From Panonychus citri (taxonomy: Eukaryota; Arthropoda; Arachnida; Trombidiformes; Tetranychidae), in contig NW_026515433.1 in NCBI RefSeq assembly GCF_014898815.1, forward strand, positions 2,626,501 through 2,690,500: a stretch of 64,000 nucleotides of DNA. The letters run 5' to 3'. The first letter of the stretch is position 1; each line of letters starts with the position of its first letter. Made by a program: the position numbers and the translations under genes. The notes under the pieces are model-generated. The model was not told where the DNA came from, searched no databases, and saw nothing but the letters and a program-made list of their open reading frames with translations. Below, piece by piece: positions 50,352 through 58,965 of the stretch.

Positions 50352-50750
50352 TTGGACCACAAAATGATAACAATTAAGGTGGAAAATAGTTTGACAATTA
50401 AAGTAAATTAAATAATTCCAGTGAATGAAAAAAGTAAACAAATGTTTGTGATGACATCTACTATGAGTGTTTCTAACTAATCGCTCTGATAATCAATCAA
50501 TTGGAGTGTTTTTTTTTGTCTAATTGGCATTTTTGACAATCATAAGCTACACAATTACATTTGAAAAGATATTCATAATTAAGTTTGATTATCAGCACTT
50601 GAGAGTCATTGTTAAGATCAATTCCACAAGAACTTTAAATCAATATGAATGAGAGAACGATAATATATTAATTTCTTGATTGATTATTATTATAGCCTAA
50701 GGCCTTTTATTGTGCAATTTTTCATTTAGCTGAATTATGAACAGTCGAAT
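50352..50750. other. LRSAM1 upstream region
   Basis: Short AT-rich interval between the LRSAM1 ATG and the first inverted-repeat element; presumed LRSAM1 promoter. No distinct motif recognised. Confidence 0.5.
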
Positions 50751-51158
50751 AGTTGGAAAAGGGCCTGATAATATGGTTCTGGTGTTTTTAGAACCTTTTA
50801 GCTATTCGAACTGCAAAGTATTACCCTGCGCTTCCGGGAGAGGATACGAACAAAGTGGTTGAAACAATTTCTCTCATTTTGTTGTTCATCATCATTTACT
50901 TTATCATCTTCGTTATCATATTCACCTTCAAATCAGATTGACAAGGTAATCTCAATATTTAACCGAATCTCTGAAACTTCATCCACCATCAGGGTCGAGT
51001 TTCTAATAAAAAGCACACAAAAAATTCTTGGCGTGGACATATTGACATAGAAGAAGCGATAAATTTTATTTTCGAAAGTTCTGGGTAATGATTTCCGGTT
51101 CGAACTGCTAAATGGTTCTAGAAACAGGAACCGAAAACATTGGCCCCTTATTCAACCA
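50751..51158. mobile_element. MITE-like element with ~75-base imperfect terminal inverted repeats
   Basis: The left end reads AGTTGGAAAAGGGCC and the reverse complement of the right end reads GGTTGAATAAGGGGCC. The similarity continues inward for about 75 bases, including TTAGAACC, TTTAGC, TTCGAACTG/TTCGAACCG and ATTACCC in both arms. The arms are imperfect (roughly three quarters identical by eye). The interior has no transposase. Total length is about 410 bases. No certain target-site duplication was found, so the superfamily is undecided. Confidence 0.65.
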
Positions 51159-51504
51159 CTCAAGAGAATTGAATTTTCGTTGATTTGGTCAAGAGAAAAA
51201 CTAGACCAAGAAGAAAGACGTAAAGAAGGTGAAAAATTAAAATTAAAATTGGATACAAATAATATCGTTATTGTTTTTAGTTTATTGTTTTATATATTTA
51301 TTGTTGTAATTACAGTTTATAATGAAAAAAAGTATTTATGTTAACTATTAATAGTGATTTTAATTATAACAAGATTATTTATGAATGAGCAAATAACCTG
51401 AACAAAGAAAGTTGATTATTTTCGTTTTTATTGATTTTTCAAGTTACTTATTTCGATCTCTAAGTTATGTTGATAAGTTATTGGTAATATATGTTCTATT
51501 GGTA
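51159..51504. other. Spacer between element and RPA70 remnant
   Basis: AT-rich sequence with no recognised feature. Confidence 0.5.
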
Positions 51505-52762
51505 CTATTCTATTCGAAATTGATGTATTATTGTTGTAGGTGTTAATGTCGATCTGATTTTGAAAATCCATTTCGATATTATTATGATGTTTAATTTTAG
51601 GTTATAATTATCATTATCTTCCAATGATAATTTTTCTAAATCGACAGCATTTATTTGTAGAATTTTTGATAGATCATCAGTGAATATATTTGCATATAAA
51701 GAACAAGTAGCATCCATTATCTTTATATTCATAACCATGTTTTTGTCCGATTTAACACCTTTGTTGCAATATGTAAAAATGGTTTTTCTAATTTTTTTAC
51801 AATTAGAATTTGGTTATGCTGTATACAGGGCTATTCAGCTATTTTTACCGATGTTTTTTGCGATTTTCTCAGCAACTAAGAGTCAGAGAGACACGAGACT
51901 TGAGTGTTATGAGTTTGACCGATACTCAATTTTCATATCAAAATATCAAGGTCATTTAGGTCAGCGGTAAAATAACACGTTTCAAGGTCATCTGAAGGTA
52001 ATTAAACAAAAAAGAATATGCAAAGATACTACTGACAAGTTTTTAGGTTTCTATGAGCTTTGCTATGCACGTTAAGATAAATTTACCGATGACCTAAATG
52101 ACCTTGATATTATGATATGACAATTGAGTACCGCTCAAACTCATACCTCCCAAGTCTCGTGTCTCTCTTACTCTAAGTTGCTGAGAAAATCGCAAAAAAC
52201 ATCGGTAAAAATAGCTGAATAGACCTGTAGAGTGATACTGATTGAATCGATATTATAGTTGCAACAATATTCGAAGTTAATGTTAAATTAGAACTTTTGT
52301 AATTGATTCGTATGATATTTTGTTAAGATACGAGTGTTCATATAAAGCTGAACTCAATTCAATTATCTCCTTTTGTTCATTATCATTGTACCATTTATTG
52401 AGAATCATTTCCTCCGGTAATTCTGGTGGCAACTCCGAGTTTGTTTCTGATGTCAATGTTAATTTTAATCCTTGGTATGAAATCACACGTAGCTTATCAA
52501 TTTTTATAACATCTCCTACATTAACAACATATTTCAGCCTCTTTTCCCATAATGTGATCGAAATCGAATGTGATATATCGTCCAAAATTATAATATCTTT
52601 TTTCAATTTTAACATCCCATCTTTGGTGGTTATTTGTTGACAATCATCACTTTTGTGAATAATTCCAATGATATTGATGATCGATTCCAAAGGTAGAGTA
52701 GGTATTTGAACGATTTTAGTGAAAACTATTTTAACGATTACAATAACAATAATTTTTAACAA
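51505..52762 (-). pseudogene. RPA70-like pseudogene, truncated and interrupted by a transposable element
   Basis: Remnant of replication protein A large subunit, the single-stranded DNA binding protein. Reading down the minus strand, 52762-52283 resembles the second central OB fold (SIINIIGIIHKSDDCQQ, IILDDISHSISITLWEK, LRVISYQGLKLTL, MILNKWYND). After a frameshift, LTSNIVATII continues the match. Beyond the inserted element the zinc-ribbon region reads PNSNCKK and FTYCNK with a TAA where a first Cys is expected. NIKIMDATCSLYANIF then leads into the C-terminal OB fold, ending at 51505. The N-terminal OB folds are missing and no upstream exon is present. Lack of introns across this span suggests a processed copy, but that is an inference. 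The RPA similarity is by memory and moderate. Confidence 0.7.
51826..52227. mobile_element. TA-flanked fold-back MITE (Tc1/mariner-like target site)
   Basis: A 402-base element made of two ~146-base inverted arms (51826-51971 and 52082-52227) around a ~110-base centre. The arms are about 90% identical by eye. Left arm starts CAGGGCTATTCAGC and the reverse complement of the right arm starts CAGGTCTATTCAGC. Both ends abut TA, consistent with a TA target-site duplication as made by Tc1/mariner transposases. There is no transposase, so it is non-autonomous. It lies inside the RPA70-like remnant, on the zinc-ribbon coding region. Confidence 0.85.
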
Positions 52763-53138
52763 ATTGGTTATTGATCTGTATTAAAGCAATTGATTAGTTG
52801 TTATTGTTTTTTCTTGAAAAGCAATCTTTGATATATTGCTTTTCATAATTGAAAAGTGAAAAAAAATTCGTCGAATTTTGAATTTACTGGCTTAGCGCTT
52901 TTTCTTTTTAAAGCTTCGGCTTGTGATCAGATGTTTTCATCTCATTTTCTTGCTTTTACTTATCAATTTTTACTCTTTCATTGTTTTATTTTTAATCTTA
53001 ATTGTTGTTCTAGTTTAATTTGATTTTATTTCATATCCTAGTGTTTCTAATTGTTTTTTATTTGTTCTCAAAACTTTTGAATGGTTTGAAGGTGACCAAT
53101 TATTCCGGTTACCATTGTGACTTAGAAAATCAATCCAA
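52763..53138. other. Upstream region of the SANT-like gene
   Basis: AT-rich, with no exon able to supply the missing N-terminal part of the RPA70 remnant. Presumed promoter and 5' UTR of the plus-strand gene at 53139. Confidence 0.5.
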
Positions 53139-54545
53139 ATGGAAACTTCAACCAGTTGTCTTGTGAATGTTGATGGAATCAATTATAAAATTGATTTAAA
53201 GATAAAAAATGGAGAGAAAAGAATTGACTTGGACAGTTTAAAGAAACATCTCTCTGAAACAAATGAAGAGGAGCTCTCACAATATGATATATTTAATAGT
53301 GAGAAATATACAATTGAGGTAAAGTCACTCGACTCGGTTTTCTAATTTAATTAATACATATTTAGTTCTATTTACATACGATTAACGCTTTATTTTGCTC
53401 TTTTTAATCTTCTTTTCTAGATCTTTGACCCTCACTTTCAAGAGTTTGTACAAGCCGATAACAGTATTGAGCTTTTGGACAAGACAAAATTGAGAGTCAA
53501 AAGTGTAGATATTAGGAAAAATACTCAACCTCCTATAGTAAATGGACATAACTCCGTTGAAGATGAGGTTCTATTGGTTAAAGATTTCGAAGACAAGAGA
53601 GATCTTGTCAATATCGTAACCAAGCTTCACATGAGCTTTGCATTAATGCCCAATCGTGCTCGAAGGAGAAGTTCAAATCACATTTTAGAAGAGAGTCTTA
53701 AAATGAAGGAGAAATTCTGGTCCAGTGTAGCTGAAGAGATGACCACAACTCGGAATAAAAATTTCACTCCTGATGAATGTAGTACCACATTTTTCGGTTT
53801 ACTCTCTCAATATCAATACATTTTAAGGAAATACAAACGATACACCGATGATAAGGTTCAAAGTCTTTGGCCTTTCTTTAAATCATTTCACTTCAAAATC
53901 GAGTGTAAATTGTTTGCCAAAGGATTAAGTAATCTGAAGAATAGCTTTGACAGTATGCGAAAAGATGGTGGCGGTAATCAGACCAATAAACAGAAAACAT
54001 CAGAATGTACCCGATTGGAAGAAGATTTTAATTTAATTACCTCAGTGTTAACTCGAATTAATTCATTTCGAAAGCCACCTCGAGCAGCCGTTTGGAAATC
54101 AATTGGTGAAGATATGGTTGATTACAATTCACTTAACAGTCGAATGGCTGGTTTTCGTTGGCAGAAACGTTTCCATGAGCTTCTAACCAAATATGTCCAT
54201 TTATCTAGTCAGGGAAGTCAATTAGACAAAGAATCCTGGCCATTGTATAATCTATTCTCACAGATCGACATTGGACTTTTCATGAAATCAAAGGATGGAA
54301 ATAAATCCAGACCAAGCCAAAGATCAAGATCAAAACGAAGCAAAAATCACACCAGCGGCTCATCTCCTATTCCAATTGATCTATCAGATAGTGAATCTGA
54401 ATTTGTAGTAATCGATGAAATAATTGGTGAAAGTGATCGAGATACCCCATGTGTAGATCTTGAAGAAGAGGAAGAAATCAACGATTGTGTCCAAGAATTG
54501 GTACAAGAAATTGTTGACAAAGTAATAGAACTCATGGAATCATAA
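53139..54545 (+). CDS. Uncharacterised nuclear protein with two SANT/MADF-like helical domains and SUMO-interaction motifs
   Basis: I do not recognise a named orthologue. Exons 53139-53318 and 53421-54545 join in phase 0 to give 434 residues. Residues 1-60 form a small hydrophilic region (LVNVDGINYKIDLKIKNG). Two regions, about 120-220 and 255-345, each show three amphipathic helices with spaced Trp/Phe (KEKFWSSVAEEM with QYQYILRKYKRY and LWPFFKSF; then AAVWKSIGEDM with RWQKRFHELLTKY and SWPLYNLF). This is the pattern of Myb/SANT-like or MADF DNA-binding domains. A basic, Ser/Arg-rich stretch (about 348-372, SQRSRSKRSKN) is a likely nuclear signal. IPIDLSDSESE (377-387) and VVIDEI (389-394) look like SUMO-interaction motifs, followed by an acidic run. 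Function is not known; a chromatin role is inference. Confidence 0.7.
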
Positions 54546-56352
54546 AGAAGATTTAAATCGCTAATCGTTTCCTAATTAAGTGTTTCTCGTAACCAAATCA
54601 CAATCGATTCATTTGTCACATAAACTCAACATTATCATCATCTTTCTAAATTATTTTTCACTTCTATTAATATATAATCAATTTCTGAATCGTTCTTTTT
54701 TTCTCTCAATCTTCTTCTCTCTCAAACAATTCAATTTCTCACCTAATTAATAGGTTTATGTTCATTAATTAATGTTCATTCCAATCTTTTCACCACTAAT
54801 CTAAACCAGATACACTTCTTAATCCAGTTTAAATCAATCCCAATGATCTACAAACAAAAAGACATTGAAACAATTGAAGTGAACGGAAATTTTGGATTAG
54901 TAATTAGAAAAAATTAATCATCATTGTTTTGTCTTCTAATTAAAAGTAACTCTTTTCTTCACAATTTATTTTGACCATTTTAATAACTTTTAATTCACTA
55001 ATTAACAATCGTCTCAACTTTTTAAATGATTAATCAAGAGAGATTGAAATGTCTCTCTCTCTCTCTCTCTCCAAGTTAATTATCATCACAATCAATTTAA
55101 ACTAATGAAGGAAATATCAACAATATATTAACCGCTAATTGTTCACGGAAAAATGGTCAATATTTGATTTGGTTGCGATAGAAAACAAAAACATAACTAT
55201 TAAAATCAATGATTTGATAAGAAAAAGACAATTAAGATAATAAGTAATTACGATAAACTCTTTGTAAATTATTTCCTTCTTAAGACAAACAGTTAAACCA
55301 TAACCTTGACAATCAATTGAACAATTTAAATGCGAAACACTTAAATGACCAGAGAGAGTTGAAGAAAAGTTTCAACAATCAAGAAACAATCAACTAAAGA
55401 GAAACAAAATTGCAAACTAACTCATCGAATCCATAAAAAAGTGATTAAAAGATCAACGATTAGAACGATGATCGGTAAGATGAGCGTTAATCCCCGAACT
55501 TCATTAAAAGGGTCAAAATCGACAGAGGAAGGCCCGGAGGGCCTGGGACAATCAAACGGGCGCACAATTAACCCAAAATTCAGCTTAATTTTAACACTTT
55601 GAACTAATGAACACCCATGATAAGTGTCTTGTATAACCATAGGCTCCACCTCCAACCATTAACTGCGTTAATTTAACGCTCATCTTACCCGATGATCGGA
55701 TCGAGTCAATTAACTAATTAATAAAGTGAACTCTTTTCTCTTTGGTCTTTCTGTCACTGTCACTCTCTTTCTCGCACTCGCTTCTCCAGTCTCTCCACTG
55801 CCGCTTGAAGAATCCTTAGTTACTTTCAGTTCCACCAGATTTCGCTGTCTACCGGCTGTTTACTTTGCGATCACCTGGTTAACACTTAAGCTTACGAGGT
55901 CTTAATGTTAATTCAATTTATCGTCTAAATGATTGTCATTGTTTCATTTTTATTAGATAATTATTAGGAACATTTGTGTGATTTAAATGATGGAACGTTG
56001 ATTGTCTTTGATGACTATCGATTGTTACAATAGGAAGAGAAGTTGTAACCTGGTTTGCGTTTGATTCTCAAAAATTGAAACATCAAAAATCTACTTTTAT
56101 TTCTTGTTTTTTTATTCTTCTCTCTTTTTATTTGATTGTCTGATTTTTGGTGAATTTTGGTGACATTTATCCTCTTTGTTCTTTGTGTTCTTTTACTCTT
56201 TGTTTCGTGTTTTACTGGTTATCGGCCTTGTTTTCTTTTCTTTCTGTTCCAGACACAATAATCCTTTTCCATTTTCTTACCTGATTTTGTTTTCTCTTCA
56301 TCATCATCTTCTTCTTCTATTGAAGAAAAGGATAAACATCCATTAACATCCA
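54546..56352. other. Intergenic, SANT-like gene to Derlin
   Basis: 1.8 kb holding the 3' UTR of the SANT-like gene, a (CT)n run near 55052-55071, a small candidate frame on the minus strand (listed separately) and the Derlin upstream region. The part from about 55480 to 55880 is noticeably more GC-rich than its surroundings. Confidence 0.5.
55422..55640 (-). CDS. Possible small tail-anchored protein (weak)
   Basis: From ATG at 55640 the minus strand encodes about 72 residues: MVIQDTYHGCSLVQS, a Pro/Ser/Asp segment (FDCPRPSGPSSVDFDPF) and a hydrophobic end (LTLILPIIVLIVDLLITF) followed by LWIR and a stop. It is less repetitive and more GC-rich than chance frames nearby, and a single C-terminal membrane span is plausible. 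No family is recognised and there is no transcript evidence, so it may be coincidence. Confidence 0.25.
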   Translation of the reverse strand: MVIQDTYHGCSLVQSVKIKLNFGLIVRPFDCPRPSGPSSVDFDPFNEVRGLTLILPIIVLIVDLLITFLWIR

Positions 56353-57154
56353 ATGGATGCGAGATTTTTACTTCAAACATACCAAGAAATACCTGTTATC
56401 ACTCGTTACTATTTAACAGCCTGTGTAGTTACAACTCTTCTAGTACAACTTGGTTTTATTACACCTTTTCAATTATATTTCAATCCGACTTTAATTGTCT
56501 CGCAATTGCAGTTATGGCGACTGTTCACTACTTTTCTGTTCTTTGGTTATTTTGGATTCTCTTTCATTTTCAATGTAACATTTACTTATAAATATTGTTC
56601 CATGTTGGAAGAAGGTTCATTCCGGGGAAGAACAGCTGATTTTTTCTATATGCTATTATTCGGTGGTGTTTGTATGACGATTATCGCTCTATTTGTTAAC
56701 CTTCTCTTCTTGGGACATGCCTTCACAATTATGCTCGTTTATATCTGGTCTCGTCGAAATCCATGGGCTCGAATGAATTTCTTTGGTCTAATCACTTTTC
56801 AAGCACCTTTTCTGCCTTGGGTGTTACTTGGTTTCTCTTTCATTCTTGGTGGTGAAGTTTTAACTGATTTAATGGGAATATCAGTTGGTCATGTTTACTA
56901 TTTTCTCGAAGATGTCGCACCAAACATTACCGGTGGCTATCGATTCCTTGCGACTCCCAGATTTATGTGAGTAGAAGATAATTGCTGATTAATCTATTGT
57001 AATAATTGTTCTATTGTTCTAATTGTTTCGTTTTCTATCACTTATATATAGTAAATATCTAATCGAACCTGCTACTCCTCGAGAGGAGGAACGTCCAGAA
57101 GAAAATAATAGGCAAGGAAGATTCGAATGGAACGAAAATAATCAACCAATGTGA
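56353..57154 (+). CDS. Derl2: Derlin-2/3-type ERAD membrane protein
   Basis: Rhomboid-like pseudoprotease of the ER membrane that helps dislocate misfolded proteins to p97 and the proteasome. Exons 56353-56966 and 57052-57154 join in phase 2 and give 238 residues, the usual size. Signatures are TACVVTTLLVQL, ITPFQLYFNP, LWRLFTTFLFFG, the WR motif, MLEEGSFRGRTADFFYM, YIWSRRNPWARMNFFG, FQAPFLPWVLLGFS and GHVYYFLEDV. The C-tail EEERPEENNRQGRFEW resembles the Derlin-2 end with its EERPGGFAWG. No catalytic rhomboid dyad is expected. Derlin-2 is preferred over Derlin-1 because of the EEGSFRGRTADF and APFLPW segments. Confidence 0.93.
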
Positions 57155-57716
57155 TCTTTTAGTCATGAGAATATAAAATAATAACACTGACCATATAATT
57201 TGTCACATTCTCTTTCACAATTCTTACACTTTTTCTGCCCTCTAATCAAATCAATCATTGAAAAGAGACCAAGTTCTGTTTCTTTCCAATTAATCAAACC
57301 TAAGGAAGATTATTACAAATAATGACAATGGTTTCACCTTTTCCTGGTGCAAAGATTATTTATTCAACCTCATAATTGTTTCTATCTTACCATCTATACC
57401 ATCTTATAGTTTAATTTATCTAATTCATCAAATGATTTGTTCGCTTTCCGTTAAGTAACAAATTGAATTTGAAAAAAAAGAGCCAAATCTAAACAATCAG
57501 AGCAAAAGAAAACCTAAATTGTTACAATTTGGACACATTATGTGAGCTCATAATACAGTATTTTTGCATTTTGCTTTGAATTTAGTGAGTTAATCACATT
57601 TTGATAAGAAATGATTTGGAAATAAAATGTTGAAATTATGAAAAAGTTCATTTAATCAACTCTGCAACTATTTTACTCTATTTTTTAACCTTTGATTAGA
57701 TTGATTCCTTAGGTAT
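57155..57716. other. Convergent intergenic, Derlin and MRPS14
   Basis: 3' UTRs of the two converging genes. AT-rich, no other feature. Confidence 0.6.
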
Positions 57717-58348
57717 CTAAGGACCCCAACTTGCTCTAGCAGCACCAGAAACGAAATTGTAATCGGCTAAATGTCTAAATGCAAGTCGAGACATTTTAAA
57801 TTTAATGAATTTCCCTCTGGCTCGAGATGTGATTCCACATCTCCACGTTAATCGACCAATGTATCTGTCCCGAGGCAGAGTTCCTAGTTCATTTAATGCC
57901 AATTCCTGAAAAACAGAATAAATTAGATGTTAAGAAGGTCACAATAGTTTAATTTGCGAAATAAATGACAATAAATTACCTTGATTGTAGATGGAAGGAA
58001 ATTATTTCTCATTAGCGTAACATAATTTGTATTCAAAGCATAATGATAACAATAAACATATCGTCTTCTTACGTCTCTTAACATTCTCCAATTGGACCAT
58101 TTTAAACATTCAACTGGTTGAACACCAAACTGTGGGATATTAGGATCGAGGACAAAACGTTTTCTCTTAATTGTGGTTGAATAAGTTGAACCGGTCATTC
58201 CAACGTCCAATTTATCAGGTCTCAGTTTATAAGGAACAGGAGGAAAGTGAGCAGCGAATTGAGTCTTAGCTCCACGAGAAGGTTGAACCAAAAGGTTGAC
58301 CAAACTCTTGGACACATCCAGAAGTTTACGAAAACCAAAATAAGACAT
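57717..58348 (-). CDS. MRPS14: Mitochondrial small-subunit ribosomal protein uS14m (MRPS14)
   Basis: Component of the mitochondrial ribosome small subunit. Exons 57980-58348 and 57717-57905 join in phase 0 to give 185 residues. The conserved core holds WSNWRMLRDVRRRYVYC, NTNYVTLMRNNFLPSTIK, ELGTLPRDRYIGR, RCGITSRARGKF and MSRLAFRHLADYNFVSGAARASW, the C-terminal rRNA-contacting block of S14. Vertebrate MRPS14 is about 128 residues, so about 55 extra N-terminal residues are present, including a possible targeting peptide (MSYFGFRKLLDVSKSL) and a segment with PPVPYKLRPDKLD. The zinc-binding Cys pairs of some bacterial S14 are absent, as in the mitochondrial form. Start M1 at 58348 is favoured by the amphipathic N-terminus. 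Confidence 0.92.
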
Positions 58349-58965
58349 TTCAATTAGAAAAAAAAACTTAAATTAATCAAATACTTTTCTAAATCATAAT
58401 TGTCTCCAATTCAAAAAGATAAACAAACCAAATGAAACGAGAAAAGAAAAAAGTGGCGACATCTATGATTCGAAATCGACAGAAAATGACCAAAGATGGC
58501 GACATGTTGCTCGTTATTAATTAATTGTTGTGAAGATTATCTTGATCACAATCAGGGGAATTGAGATGAAATGAGAGAATTGTAACAATTTGTTCAATCA
58601 TTAAAGAGATTTTTTTTCTTCGCGTTTTGATTAATGAGTGGAAACGTTTTTCTTTTAGTTGGTTGTTAATTTACAAAAGAGATTTAATTTATTTAATTAA
58701 TTATGAGATGAAAAAACGAATGAGAGTATGTTTAAGTATAGTGAGAGAGAGAGGAAAGAATGATGAGATGAGATGAGATTTATTACAATTAATGGTGGTA
58801 TGATTGATGTATAACAAATACAAGTGTGTGTTGTAGTTGATTTGTTGTCGTCGATTTTGTTGAATAGTAGACATTATGGCAAATACAGTTTACCTGAGCA
58901 GGTTGTCATGGTGACTTTAAAAAGGAATTTATTATTATTAGTTTTTTTTTCTTATTAAACCTTGA
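58349..58965. other. Upstream of MRPS14, downstream of N-cadherin
   Basis: Contains GTGGCGACATCTATG (58453-58467) and CAAAGATGGCGAC (58491-58503), listed separately, then AT-rich sequence. A TGAGA repeat lies near 58762-58780. No gene. Confidence 0.55.
58453..58503 (-). promoter_or_regulatory. Paired GGCGACATCT/AGATGGCGAC motifs upstream of MRPS14
   Basis: Two related GC-rich words, GTGGCGACATCTATG at 58453-58467 and CAAAGATGGCGAC at 58491-58503, lie 105-155 bases upstream of the MRPS14 ATG. The second matches the YY1-like core AAGATGGCG. Similar words precede the RING gene and PARN. Confidence 0.4.

Noticed and set aside
51090..51130. GGTTCGAAC-like tRNA B box
   Set aside because: It belongs to the terminal inverted repeat of the element at 50751-51158; no A box or cloverleaf around it.
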